Shown here: positions 53,277 through 61,791 of the stretch, in pieces
Position numbering within the stretch: position 1 is the stretch's first letter
Layout: every line of letters starts with the position of its first letter
Assembly: GCA_027621555.1 (NCBI GenBank)
Contig: JAQCBJ010000003.1
Span: forward strand, 1 to 64,000
Origin: Bacteroidota bacterium
GTDB lineage: Bacteria; Bacteroidota; Bacteroidia; Flavobacteriales_D; Sanyastnellaceae
DNA: 64,000 bases
Reading direction: 5' to 3'
Translations under genes and position numbers: made by a program
Notes under the pieces: generated by a model
The model's database searches: none
What the model was told of the DNA's origin: nothing
What the model saw: only the letters and a program-made list of their open reading frames with translations

Positions 53277-53279
53277 ACC

Positions 53280-53882
53280 TTACTGAAGAAGCGCCTGAAG
53301 GCTTTCCACGAAGGCCGGCCACGAACCGGGCACCAAGGCAAAGACCCAGAGCACTCCTACCAAGGCCCCACCCAAGTGCGCGTCGTGAGCAATGCGCGTG
53401 GTGGAACGTTGTTGCATCCGGCTTTCATACCAAAAAAACAACACTCCGGCCAACACGGCAGGCACGGGCACCACAAAGAACAAGAGCAGGGTTCTTGTGG
53501 GGTGAAGGCAGATGAAGGCAAGAAGAATGGCACTCACGGCGCCTGAAGCACCCAAGCTTCGGTAGTTGGGGTTGTCCCCATGCTTTCGAAGGGCAGGGAT
53601 CGCCCCACCGACAATTCCTGCGAGGTACAACGCAGGAAAGCCCATCCACCCAAGAAAACCAAGGTCGCGGCCAACGGTTTGGCCAAATTCATAAAGCACG
53701 AACATGTTGAAGACCAAGTGCATCCAGTCGGCGTGGATGAACGCGTGGGTCAAGATGCGCCAGGATTCACGGCCGTGTTTGACGGCGTAGGGAGACAGCA
53801 TCCACGTTTCCTTATCTCGGCGCTCCATGACTTGCCACGAAACGAGCACCGTCACCAACACCACGAGGGTCACCACATTCAT
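53280..53882 (-). CDS. Rhomboid-family intramembrane serine protease
   Basis: The 200-residue product has six membrane helices. The start at 53882 (MNVVTLVVL) begins the first helix and leaves 4 bp to the upstream gene; an ATG at 53906 would overlap it. Family motifs are HADWMHLVFNMFVL (H-x-x-x-N), GASGAVSA with the catalytic Ser, and the catalytic His in HDAHLGGALVG. It cleaves membrane-spanning segments; substrates unknown. Confidence 0.9.
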   Translation of the reverse strand: MNVVTLVVLVTVLVSWQVMERRDKETWMLSPYAVKHGRESWRILTHAFIHADWMHLVFNMFVLYEFGQTVGRDLGFLGWMGFPALYLAGIVGGAIPALRKHGDNPNYRSLGASGAVSAILLAFICLHPTRTLLLFFVVPVPAVLAGVLFFWYESRMQQRSTTRIAHDAHLGGALVGVLWVFALVPGSWPAFVESLQALLQ

Positions 53883-53886
53883 CGGC

Positions 53887-54357
53887 TCACGAACTGTGGT
53901 CGGCAACGATCACCCAACGCCCCTTCAGCTTGCGCCATAGCAACGTGTACATGCCTTGGGCATCCTCCAACCCCTCCTTGTCCAAATGCCAGGAACCCAA
54001 GAGCCAACCAGCCTCTTCTCCAAGTGAGATCCATTCCTGGTTGACAAATGTAAGCTTCCCCATGGCCTGGGCATCGGGATATCCCTTGATGTAGCGCTCG
54101 AGCGTCGCACGATGCCCACGGGTCGCTCCACTCGCCCCCACAAACCTCAACGAATCGCTTTCCCAATAGCCCTTCATGAAGCCCACGAGGTCTGCCGCAT
54201 TCCATGCTTCGAGTTGGTGCGCCATGACTTCGGCCACCTCGACAGGCATTCCCTCGACGTGAAACACGGCATCTGGCTGTTCTGACGACTGGCTAAAGCA
54301 AGTCGAGGCAACTGCCAAGAACGAACCCAAGACGGCCAAAAAACGCGTCTTACACAT
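53887..54357 (-). CDS. Exported SnoaL/DUF4440-like protein
   Basis: The 156-residue product has a signal peptide (MCKTRFLAVLGSFLAVAS...SQS). The rest is a NTF2-like fold of DUF4440 type (EVMAHQLEAWNAADLVGFMKGYWESDSL, TRGHRATLERY and VNQEWISL...WLLGSWHL with GMYTLLWRKLKGRWVIVADHSS). This fold binds small ligands; no catalytic set can be assigned. It overlaps the 3' end of ychF by 8 bp and is followed by rhomboid, so a ychF-DUF4440-rhomboid transcript is likely. Confidence 0.8.
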   Translation of the reverse strand: MCKTRFLAVLGSFLAVASTCFSQSSEQPDAVFHVEGMPVEVAEVMAHQLEAWNAADLVGFMKGYWESDSLRFVGASGATRGHRATLERYIKGYPDAQAMGKLTFVNQEWISLGEEAGWLLGSWHLDKEGLEDAQGMYTLLWRKLKGRWVIVADHSS

Positions 54358-55447
54358 TGAAGCGGAAGTGCATGATGTCCCCATCCTGGACTTCGTACTC
54401 CTTGCCTTCCACGCTCAGCTTGCCGGATTCCTTGACCGCCAATTCCGAGCCGAGAGACACGAAGTCCTCGTATTTGATCACCTCTGCACGGATGAAGCCC
54501 TTTTCAAAGTCCGTGTGGATAACCCCGGCCGCTTGAGGCGCTGTGTAGCCACGACGAATGGTCCAGGCTCGAACTTCCTTGACCCCTGCTGTGAAGTAGG
54601 TTTGAAGGTCGAGCAAGGCGTACGCCGCGCGGATCAACTTGGCGACACCGGGTTCGTCCAACCCCAAATCCGCCAAAAACATTTCTCGCTCTTCCGGATC
54701 TTCGAGTTCCGCGATGTCTGCCTCAATGGCGGCACCGAGAACCAAAACGCCCGCACCCTCCTCTTCCGCCACGGCCTTCACGCGGTCCACATGCGCGTTG
54801 CCACTGACCACAGATGCCTCGTCCACGTTGCACACGTAGAGGATGGGCTTGGAGGTCAGCAATTGCATCTCCTGCATCAACGGCTCTTCAAATTCTTCCA
54901 ACTCCAATCCACGCGCACTTTTGCCTTGCTCGAGATACGCGACCAAGCGGCTGTAGAACGTCATCTGCTTCACCGCGTCCTTGTCCCCGGTTTGGGCCGC
55001 TTTCTTGACCTTTTGCATGCGTGCCTCGACGGTTTCGAGGTCCTTCAACTGCAGTTCCGCGTCGATGACTTCTTTGTCTCGAATGGGGTCAATGCTTCCG
55101 TCCACATGGACGATGTTGTCGTCCTCAAAACAACGGAGAACATGCAAAATGGCGTCCGTCGTCCGGATGTTTCCCAAGAATTTGTTTCCGAGTCCCTCCC
55201 CTTTGCTTGCGCCTTTCACCAATCCCGCGATGTCCACGATTTCCACCGTCGTCGGAACCACGTTTTGAGGTTGTACCAGCTCCGTCAACTTGTTCAAGCG
55301 TGGATCGGGCACTGTGATGACGCCGAGGTTTGGCTCGATGGTGCAGAACGGGAAATTTGCGCTTTGCGCCTTCGCGTTGGAAAGACAATTAAAGAGGGTC
55401 GATTTGCCGACGTTGGGCAGGCCGACGATGCCGCATTGCAAGGCCAT
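54350..55447 (-). CDS. ychF: Redox-responsive GTPase/ATPase YchF
   Basis: The 365-residue Obg-family P-loop protein starts at 55447 (MALQCGIVGLPNVGKST, P-loop residues 9-16). It has G3 DIAGLVKGASKGEGLGNKFL, a helical insert, NVDE as the G4-like element, and a C-terminal TGS domain ending GKEYEVQDGDIMHFRFNV. YchF prefers ATP, binds ribosomes and affects translation and stress responses. A perfect -7 box lies 24 bases upstream. Confidence 0.95.
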   Translation of the reverse strand: MALQCGIVGLPNVGKSTLFNCLSNAKAQSANFPFCTIEPNLGVITVPDPRLNKLTELVQPQNVVPTTVEIVDIAGLVKGASKGEGLGNKFLGNIRTTDAILHVLRCFEDDNIVHVDGSIDPIRDKEVIDAELQLKDLETVEARMQKVKKAAQTGDKDAVKQMTFYSRLVAYLEQGKSARGLELEEFEEPLMQEMQLLTSKPILYVCNVDEASVVSGNAHVDRVKAVAEEEGAGVLVLGAAIEADIAELEDPEEREMFLADLGLDEPGVAKLIRAAYALLDLQTYFTAGVKEVRAWTIRRGYTAPQAAGVIHTDFEKGFIRAEVIKYEDFVSLGSELAVKESGKLSVEGKEYEVQDGDIMHFRFNV

Positions 55448-55471
55448 GGTTTGGGTTCTAAATGAGAAGCC

Positions 55472-55479
55472 CAAAGGTA
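55472..55479 (-). promoter_or_regulatory. Perfect -7 box for ychF
   Basis: TACCTTTG on the minus strand, 24 bases before the ychF ATG, so this gene has a short leader rather than none. Useful as an internal contrast to the four-base cases. Confidence 0.5.
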
Positions 55480-55558
55480 GCGTCTCCCCGCCCTCCTTTT
55501 TGCCCAATCGATTTTCCAAAGTTTATGCACAAGGAGCAGGGTCCCTTCCTCCTTCAGG

Positions 55559-55566
55559 TAATTTTG
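55559..55566 (+). promoter_or_regulatory. -7 box four bases before the transketolase N-half start
   Basis: TAATTTTG, a perfect TAnnTTTG, then CGGC and ATG 55571, the same CGGC spacer as accD. No TTG at -33 spacing. Confidence 0.6.
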
Positions 55567-55570
55567 CGGC

Positions 55571-56413
55571 ATGAATTCCTCCGAGCTTTCGTCGATGGCG
55601 ACCCAAGTGCGCCGAGACATTGTACGCATGGTGCACGCCGTGCAGAGCGGTCACCCTGGCGGTTCCCTGGGCTGCACGGACCTTCTGGTCAAACTGTATT
55701 TCGACACCATGACGGTTTCTCCTCAGAAATTCGAGATGGACGGAACGCAAGAAGACCTCTTCTTCCTCTCAAACGGGCACATCAGCCCGGTGTGGTACAG
55801 CGTTCTTGCGAGACGAGGTTTCTTCCCCGTGTCGGAGCTTGCCACTTTCCGAAAGCTCAACAGCCGATTGCAGGGTCACCCCGCGACCGAGGAAGGTTTG
55901 CCAGGCATTCGCGTGGCCTCCGGATCGTTGGGCCAAGGGCTGAGCGTGGCGATCGGTGCGGCACAGACCAAAATTCTCAACGGCGAGTCCACGTGGGTCT
56001 ACTCGCTTCACGGCGATGGCGAATTGCAAGAAGGACAGATTTGGGAAGCTGCGATGTACGCCGCTCACCATAAGGTGGACAACCTCATCTCCTTTGTCGA
56101 TTGCAATGGGCAGCAGATTGACGGAAGCACAGACGACGTCATGTCCCTCGGAGACCTCGAGGGGAAGTGGCGCGCGTTCGGCTGGCACGTGCTCACATGC
56201 GACGGCCACGATTTCAACGACCTCGACCGTGTGATTGGCCAAGCCCAAAGCCGTCGTGGCTCAGGCGTACCTACGGTCGTGTTGATGAAAACCGAAATGG
56301 GCAAAGGCGTGGACTTCATGGAGGGCACGCACAAGTGGCACGGCATTGCGCCGAATGACGACCAACTTGCAGACGCACTGAATCAGCTTGAATCGACGTT
56401 GGAGGATTACTGA
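55571..56413 (+). CDS. Transketolase, N-terminal (thiamine-binding) subunit
   Basis: The 280-residue half-enzyme binds thiamine diphosphate and works with the C-terminal subunit (57836-58801) in the pentose phosphate pathway. Motifs: VHAVQSGHPGGSLG, LSNGHISPVWY, GSLGQGLSVAIGAA, and the diphosphate-binding SLHGDGELQEGQIWEAAM with VDCNGQQIDG. Split transketolases are common in Bacteroidota; here the two halves are separated by a VWA gene in the same direction. Confidence 0.95.
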   Translation: MNSSELSSMATQVRRDIVRMVHAVQSGHPGGSLGCTDLLVKLYFDTMTVSPQKFEMDGTQEDLFFLSNGHISPVWYSVLARRGFFPVSELATFRKLNSRLQGHPATEEGLPGIRVASGSLGQGLSVAIGAAQTKILNGESTWVYSLHGDGELQEGQIWEAAMYAAHHKVDNLISFVDCNGQQIDGSTDDVMSLGDLEGKWRAFGWHVLTCDGHDFNDLDRVIGQAQSRRGSGVPTVVLMKTEMGKGVDFMEGTHKWHGIAPNDDQLADALNQLESTLEDY

Positions 56414-56430
56414 TCCACCAACCGAGTCCC

Positions 56431-57843
56431 ATGACATCTTTCCCTCACCTGCCCTATGATTTGCGTCGCCTCTTCGCGCTGCCTGTCCTCATCTTGCTCG
56501 CTTTTGGGGGATGGGGTCAAGTGTCCGCGGAGGGTGAAGAAGAACCGACGCGCATCTTGTTTGTGTTTGATGCGTCGAACAGCATGAATGCGTTTTGGGG
56601 GGGCAGTCGCAAGATCGAAACCGCCTCTAACCTCCTCAGTGAGACCCTCCGTGGCCTTCACCAAGGGGGTCAATTGGAATTGGGGTTGCGGGTGTATGGG
56701 CATGGGACCAAGCATGTTCAAGGCCAGCAAGATTGTGACGATACGGAGTTGGTGGTGCCGTTCAGCACGTACAACAACCTCATCATCAAGCAAACGTTGG
56801 GGCGCATCCGAGCCCAAGGGACCACCCCCATTGCTCGCTCACTCGAGCAAGCGGCTTACGATTTCCCAGACACGCCTGGCCGAAACGTGATCGTGTTGAT
56901 CACTGACGGCATCGAAGCCTGTGACGAAGACCCCTGTGCCGTCAGTCGCGCACTGCAGGCGAAAGGCATTGTGGTGAAGCCCTTTGTCATCGGCATGGGC
57001 ATCGAAGACGCCATGGCAGAAAGCCTGCGCTGCATCGGCAATTTTTACGACGCTGCAGATCCCGAAGCCTTTGAACATGTTCTTCAATTGGTTTTGGAAC
57101 AAGCCCTCCACAACACCACCGTCCACATCGACTTGCTCGATTCTTCCGGTGAAGCAAAAGTGACGAACGTGGCATACACCTTTACGGACTTGCGGACGGA
57201 GACCCACGACCCGCAATGGTTCCACACCATGCGCTGGGGGAATGCCCCAGATACCGTTTATGTCGATCCTCTTCCGACGTACCGTTTGACGGTGCACAGC
57301 TTGCCTCCGGCCACACTAGACTCCGTCGTATTGAAGCCTGGAATGCATAACGCCATCCAAGTGCCGGACATGGGGCAAGGCCATGTGCAACCGCAATTTG
57401 CACGAGGAATCCGGACGGATTACGGCTCCTTTGATGTCAGCTGGCATCGCTCGGGCGAGTGCCTTCCCTTTTTCACGAGTCCCGTTGGCGAGGAGTTACG
57501 ACTTCGAACTGGTTCGTACGACGTGTTCTTTCCAACGCATCCTCCCACGTGGGTGCGGAACGTGGAAGTGCGAGAAAACAAGCATGACCTCGTGGAAATT
57601 CCATCGCCAGGTTCGTTGGTGCTGACCGTGGCCACCGCGGGATACGCCGTGATCTTGGACCGTGAAACATTGGCCTCAGTTCTCCAATTTGAACCGGGCC
57701 AAACCAACGGCAAACACACCCTCCAACCCGGAGAATACACCTTCTTATTTCGTGCACGAAATGCTCGAGGCACCCTCTACAGCATCACGGAACATTTCAG
57801 CATCACCTCAGGTAACACCACCAACCTCAAAATCCATGGTTGA
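56431..57843 (+). CDS. Exported von Willebrand factor A domain protein
   Basis: The 470-residue product has a signal peptide (core LFALPVLILLAFGG, ends VSA). The VWA domain (about 38-220) has a complete MIDAS: DASNS (44-48), the Thr in GTTPIARSL, and the Asp in LITDGIEACDED. The C-terminal 250 residues are beta-rich repeats without a recognised name. It lies 17 bp after the transketolase N-half and overlaps the C-half by 8 bp, so it is embedded in that operon. VWA domains bind protein partners through a metal; the target is unknown. Confidence 0.82.
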   Translation: MTSFPHLPYDLRRLFALPVLILLAFGGWGQVSAEGEEEPTRILFVFDASNSMNAFWGGSRKIETASNLLSETLRGLHQGGQLELGLRVYGHGTKHVQGQQDCDDTELVVPFSTYNNLIIKQTLGRIRAQGTTPIARSLEQAAYDFPDTPGRNVIVLITDGIEACDEDPCAVSRALQAKGIVVKPFVIGMGIEDAMAESLRCIGNFYDAADPEAFEHVLQLVLEQALHNTTVHIDLLDSSGEAKVTNVAYTFTDLRTETHDPQWFHTMRWGNAPDTVYVDPLPTYRLTVHSLPPATLDSVVLKPGMHNAIQVPDMGQGHVQPQFARGIRTDYGSFDVSWHRSGECLPFFTSPVGEELRLRTGSYDVFFPTHPPTWVRNVEVRENKHDLVEIPSPGSLVLTVATAGYAVILDRETLASVLQFEPGQTNGKHTLQPGEYTFLFRARNARGTLYSITEHFSITSGNTTNLKIHG

Positions 57844-58801
57844 CACGCAACACATCACCCTCGAACCGTCGGAAAAAAAGGACACCCGGTCTGGATTCGG
57901 GCAAGGCTTGCTCGAGGCAGGTCAAGCCAACAACAACGTGGTAGGCCTCTGTGCAGACTTGACAGGCTCGTTGAAGATGAACGCTTTTCAAGACGCCTTC
58001 CCAGAGCGGTTTTTTCAAGTCGGCATCGCCGAAGCCAACATGATGGGCGTCGCGGCGGGCATGACGGTTGGAGGAAAAATTCCGTTCACAGGAACCTTCG
58101 CCAACTTTTCAACGGGTCGTGTCTACGACCAGATTCGTCAGAGCATCGCCTACTCTGAGAAGAACGTGAAGATTTGCGCCTCTCACGCTGGGCTCACGCT
58201 GGGTGAAGACGGTGCAACTCACCAAATCCTCGAGGACATTGGCATGATGAAAATGTTGCCGAACATGACGGTCGTCGTTCCTGCAGACTACGAGCAGACC
58301 CGTCAGGCCACCTTGGCCATTGCAAAGCACCACGGTCCGGTTTACTTGAGGTTTGGCCGCCCCAAAGTGCCTGTGTTCATTCAACCTGAAGCTCCCTTTG
58401 AACTTGGGAAGATCCAGCGAATTGTCTCGGGCAAAGACGTCACGCTTGTGGCTTGCGGCCACTTGGTTTGGGAAGCTGTGCAAGCCTCGGTGGAACTCGC
58501 CAAAAACGGCATCCAAGCCGAGGTGCTCAACGTCCACACGATCAAGCCGCTGGACGAGGCAACCCTGATCGAATCAGCAAAGCGCACCGGAGCTGTGTTG
58601 GTCGCCGAGGAGCATCAACGCGCAGGCGGATTGGGGGAAAGCGTGGCTCAAGTTCTTGCCACTCACCATCCCACCCGCATGGCCTTTGTCGCCGTGGATG
58701 ATTCCTTCGGTGAAAGCGGAACGCCTGCTCAATTGATGGAGAAATACGGTTTGGATGCCAAATCCATCGTGGCCAAAACCAAAGCCTTGCTCGCCTCCTG
58801 A
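57836..58801 (+). CDS. Transketolase, C-terminal subunit
   Basis: The 321-residue product has the pyrimidine-binding and C-terminal domains: GLCADLTGSLKMN, FFQVGIAEANMMGVAAGMTVGGKIPF with the catalytic Glu, ASHAGLTLGEDGATHQ and VPADYEQTRQA, then a transketolase C domain with VLNVHTIKPLDE. The start at 57836 is fixed by the conserved domain; an earlier ATG lies inside the VWA gene in another frame. It ends before a strong bidirectional terminator. Confidence 0.94.
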   Translation: MVDTQHITLEPSEKKDTRSGFGQGLLEAGQANNNVVGLCADLTGSLKMNAFQDAFPERFFQVGIAEANMMGVAAGMTVGGKIPFTGTFANFSTGRVYDQIRQSIAYSEKNVKICASHAGLTLGEDGATHQILEDIGMMKMLPNMTVVVPADYEQTRQATLAIAKHHGPVYLRFGRPKVPVFIQPEAPFELGKIQRIVSGKDVTLVACGHLVWEAVQASVELAKNGIQAEVLNVHTIKPLDEATLIESAKRTGAVLVAEEHQRAGGLGESVAQVLATHHPTRMAFVAVDDSFGESGTPAQLMEKYGLDAKSIVAKTKALLAS

Positions 58802-58803
58802 TT

Positions 58804-58839
58804 CGATCGCCTTCCAAAAGTCCGATCGCCTTCCAAAAG
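58804..58839. repeat. 19-bp period direct repeat after the transketolase gene
   Basis: The 17-base word beginning CGATCGCC occurs at 58804-58820 and again at 58823-58839. It sits between the transketolase stop and the terminator. It may be a slippage duplication of no consequence. Confidence 0.8.
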
Positions 58840-58848
58840 GAAGAGCAC

Positions 58849-58877
58849 AAAAAAGGGCCCTGAGAGGGCCCTTTTTT
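58849..58877. terminator. Bidirectional intrinsic terminator
   Basis: A perfect 13-bp stem (58849-58861 with 58865-58877) with a 3-base loop carries an A-run on one arm and a T-run on the other. It ends transcription of the transketolase operon from the left and of dapA from the right. Confidence 0.92.
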
Positions 58878-58896
58878 AATTGAAGTCACACTTTCT

Positions 58897-59799
58897 TCAT
58901 TTGGTGGCTGGCACATCCATCGCCGCAATGGCGGCATACATGTGATCGGTCAGTGCTTTGCTCGCTTCCATCAACGGGAGACGCACCTTGGGTGTGCAGA
59001 TTCCGAGGTGATTCAGAGCGCACTTGATCCCGGCAGGGTTCCCCTCCTCGAAGGCGAGCTTCACAAGGTTGGTGAGCGAAGTGTGCGTAGCTCGGGCTTC
59101 ATGCATTTGGCCAAAAGCGGCTTGCTGAATCATGGACGACATGGCGCTCGGAAAGGCATTTCCAACGACGGAAATCACACCCTCCGCGCCCATCGCCACG
59201 GTGGACATGGCCAACGCGTCGTCACCGGACCACACCGCAAACCCTTCCGGCCGATTCGCCAGGATTTGGCCAATCTGAGTCAGGTCACCGCTGGCTTCTT
59301 TGACCCCACAAATGTTGCTGTGCTTCGAAAGAGCCAGTGTCGTTTCTGCCGTCATGTTGCTTCCTGTACGGGCAGGAACGTTGTAAAGCATCACGGGACG
59401 GGGAGCCGCGTCAGCTACGCGCTCAAAATGACAAATGATGCCCTGTTGTGAGGGCTTGTTGTACGCAGGAGAAGCCACCAAAAACGCAGCCACCCCCGTG
59501 GCGTCAAACGAGGCGATCCGTTCGCACAACGCATCCGTAGCATTGCCCGTGACACCGACCACCACGGGCAGTCGGTTGGCATTCACTTCCAGCACAAAAT
59601 CGACAATGCGACGCTGCTCTTCCACAGTCAGCGTAGGCGTTTCTCCCGTCGTGCCAAGAACCACCAGGAAATCCGTGCTCCCCTTGATTTGGTGCTCCAC
59701 CAATCGTTGCAAGGCCGGAAAATCCACCTTCCCATCGGAGTGAAACGGGGTCACCAAGGCCACACCAAGGCCACGGAGTGTCGATGCGAGCTGATTCAT
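58897..59799 (-). CDS. dapA: 4-hydroxy-tetrahydrodipicolinate synthase
   Basis: The 300-residue TIM-barrel aldolase condenses pyruvate with aspartate semialdehyde in lysine and diaminopimelate synthesis. Catalytic residues are visible: Thr-Thr in VLGTTGETPTL, Tyr139 in VMLYNVPARTG and the Schiff-base Lys167 in GVKEASGD. Cytoplasmic tetramer. Its ATG overlaps the stop of the DUF6913-like gene by four bases, so the two are cotranscribed. Confidence 0.96.
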   Translation of the reverse strand: MNQLASTLRGLGVALVTPFHSDGKVDFPALQRLVEHQIKGSTDFLVVLGTTGETPTLTVEEQRRIVDFVLEVNANRLPVVVGVTGNATDALCERIASFDATGVAAFLVASPAYNKPSQQGIICHFERVADAAPRPVMLYNVPARTGSNMTAETTLALSKHSNICGVKEASGDLTQIGQILANRPEGFAVWSGDDALAMSTVAMGAEGVISVVGNAFPSAMSSMIQQAAFGQMHEARATHTSLTNLVKLAFEEGNPAGIKCALNHLGICTPKVRLPLMEASKALTDHMYAAIAAMDVPATK

Positions 59800-60350
59800 T
59801 GCAAATCAATTTGATTCAAAAAGGCGATGGTTCGCGCGGTGTGCTCGCGCCACGATTCCATGGGGTCTTGAAGGATGACATCCACTTCTTCCATGTCGTC
59901 CTCGTCCTCGTCCACAACTTCTGTGACAAGGCGAACGTCGAGATCTCGATTCCAATCCGGGTGATCCACCCCGACTTTCATGGAAGCCACGCTGGCGCGC
60001 ATCACAAATTTGAGCGGCAACACAGGCTCCAATTCCAAGTCAATGAGGATGTCAAAAGGCGTGTCGACAAAGGCTTCGTATTCCTTGGTTGGCCACCCAA
60101 ACCAATTCAGGTCGCTGTTGCAGAAATACCCTGAATCCAACTTCTTTACGAGCCAAGTTGGCGTGTCCTTCATCTCCTCAGATACGAAGCTCATCATGCC
60201 CACACGGCGCACACCAAACTCGTCCTTCAATCGCTTCGCCAACTCCTTGATTTCTCGAAAATGTGCATGGTCCCGTTCCAAATAGACCAGTCCTACGCTC
60301 GACGCATGTTGCAGCGAACACCCCTTCCGCTCACGTTCTGAGGCAGGCAT
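59796..60350 (-). CDS. DUF6913-like conserved Bacteroidota protein
   Basis: The 184-residue product has ELAKRLKDEFGVRRVGMMSF, WFGWPTKEYEAFVDTPFDILIDL and LPLKFVMRASVASMKVG. This pattern resembles DUF6913, a Bacteroidota family of unknown role that I recall as a frequent neighbour of dapA. The acidic C-terminus is rich in Glu and Asp. The start at 60350 (MPASERERKG) is chosen because a perfect -7 box lies at 60399-60406, inside the longer open frame. ATGA overlap with dapA. Confidence 0.68.
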   Translation of the reverse strand: MPASERERKGCSLQHASSVGLVYLERDHAHFREIKELAKRLKDEFGVRRVGMMSFVSEEMKDTPTWLVKKLDSGYFCNSDLNWFGWPTKEYEAFVDTPFDILIDLELEPVLPLKFVMRASVASMKVGVDHPDWNRDLDVRLVTEVVDEDEDDMEEVDVILQDPMESWREHTARTIAFLNQIDLQ

Positions 60351-60398
60351 GCGATTCAACTTCCAACGGAATATGCGTTCTTTCCAAGTCACGACCCC

Positions 60399-60406
60399 CA
60401 AAAATA
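60399..60406 (-). promoter_or_regulatory. Perfect -7 box for the DUF6913-dapA operon
   Basis: TATTTTTG on the minus strand, 48 bases before the ATG at 60350. No TTG at -33 spacing. Confidence 0.45.
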
Positions 60407-60542
60407 CAGGGGCGCTTGGCCTGGACGCACTTCCAATCCCCCCAAAACCTCCCAAAGTTTCCAACACCGTCGGAAAAATGCTTCAGGTTTGGCATGATTC
60501 CTGCCATTCCATGCAGAAATTCACCACCAAACCACAACACTC

Positions 60543-61100
60543 ATGACGATTCGCATCTTTCACGCTGCTCTCCTGAGCACCCTCTTCCTTGGTGTGCTTG
60601 GACTCCATTCTTGTTCCAATTCCAACGGAACACAAGTGAAGACTCCCTTCTCTGGGAAGAAATACATGTCCGATGCGCGCCATTTCCGCGCGGTGGGAAT
60701 GGGGCAAAGTGCCAACCTCAACATCGCCAAAAGCAAAGCCGAACTCGAAAGCAAAAAGGCTCTCGCACAGCAAGTGCAAACCAACCTGAAGGTGGTCACG
60801 GACAATTACGCACAAGAAATGGTAGGCAATCAAGCATCAGAAGCCATCCAACGGTTTGAAACGCTTGCCCGTGAAGTCACGAACACCACCATTGGAGACA
60901 TCCGCTCGCTCGGCGAAGAAACTCGTCAGATGGAAGACCAGAGCTACCGGGTTTACGTCGCGATCGAGGTGAAGAAAAAAGCCATGTTCCGGTTCTTGAA
61001 GGACAAGGCGAAAAACGACACGAAGATTTCTGAGTTGGTCCGAGCCCAAATGGTCATGGTTCTGGACAAAGAGATCGAACGACTTGACGCTGAAGAATGA
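60543..61100 (+). CDS. LPP20-like lipoprotein
   Basis: The 185-residue product has a lipoprotein signal peptide (LLSTLFLGVLGLHSC, Cys24 lipidated). The rest matches the LPP20 family: RAVGMGQSANLNIAKSKAELESKKALAQ, a helical centre, then DQSYRVYVAIEVKK. Family members are envelope lipoproteins of unknown function related to FlgO. Convergent with msrA (9 bp between ends). Confidence 0.75.
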   Translation: MTIRIFHAALLSTLFLGVLGLHSCSNSNGTQVKTPFSGKKYMSDARHFRAVGMGQSANLNIAKSKAELESKKALAQQVQTNLKVVTDNYAQEMVGNQASEAIQRFETLAREVTNTTIGDIRSLGEETRQMEDQSYRVYVAIEVKKKAMFRFLKDKAKNDTKISELVRAQMVMVLDKEIERLDAEE

Positions 61101-61109
61101 GCTGAGCCC

Positions 61110-61733
61110 TCAATCGAGACTTAGCTTGGCCGCAAATTCCTTGCGGAACTTGGCCATTTTCGGCGCGATGACGGCTCGGCAATACGGAGCTTCTCGGTTG
61201 AGCTCGTAATACGCTTGGTGATAATCTTCCGCGGGATAAAAAACGTCGAACGCCGTGACTTCCGTCACAATTGGCTTGTCCCAATCGGCTTGGGCACGCC
61301 GAAGTGCGGCCTCTACAATGGCTTCTTGACTTTCCTCGTGAAAGTAGATCGCGCTGCGGTACTGCGTCCCAACATCCGCACCTTGGCGGTTCAAGGTCGT
61401 GGGGTCGTGGGTCGCAAAGAACACGTCCAAGATGACCTCCAACTTCACGATGTCCGAGTCAAACGTGACTTGAACCACCTCAGCATGCCCGGTTCGTCCC
61501 GTGCACACTTCACGGTAACCCGGGTTCTTAATGTTTCCACCTGAATAGCCTGACACTGCAGAAATCACCCCAGGGATGGACTCAAAAACAGCCTCGACGC
61601 ACCAAAAGCATCCCGCTCCGAGTGTGACGGTTTGTACGTTGGAAGAAATCATGTGATTCTGAGAAATGGGGGAAACGAGGACCGATGCAAAACACAACCA
61701 CAAAACAGACCACATTGAAAAAGGTTGAAGCAT
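61110..61733 (-). CDS. msrA: Peptide methionine-S-sulfoxide reductase MsrA, probably exported
   Basis: The 207-residue product has the active-site GCFWCVEAVFE, then YSGG, GRTGHAEVVQVTFD, FFATHDPTTLNRQGADVGTQYRSAI and a typical C-terminus. It repairs methionine sulfoxide in proteins. The first 26 residues contain a hydrophobic stretch (MWSVLWLCFASVLV) that looks like a signal or anchor, suggesting periplasmic action. A -7-like TAACCTTG sits four bases before the ATG at 61733, favouring this long start over an internal ATG at 61652. Confidence 0.92.
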   Translation of the reverse strand: MLQPFSMWSVLWLCFASVLVSPISQNHMISSNVQTVTLGAGCFWCVEAVFESIPGVISAVSGYSGGNIKNPGYREVCTGRTGHAEVVQVTFDSDIVKLEVILDVFFATHDPTTLNRQGADVGTQYRSAIYFHEESQEAIVEAALRRAQADWDKPIVTEVTAFDVFYPAEDYHQAYYELNREAPYCRAVIAPKMAKFRKEFAAKLSLD

Positions 61734-61791
61734 GCAGCAAGGTTAACGCTTCGAGTGGCTTGTTGATGTCACGTTGGCTTCCTTTGGCCAA

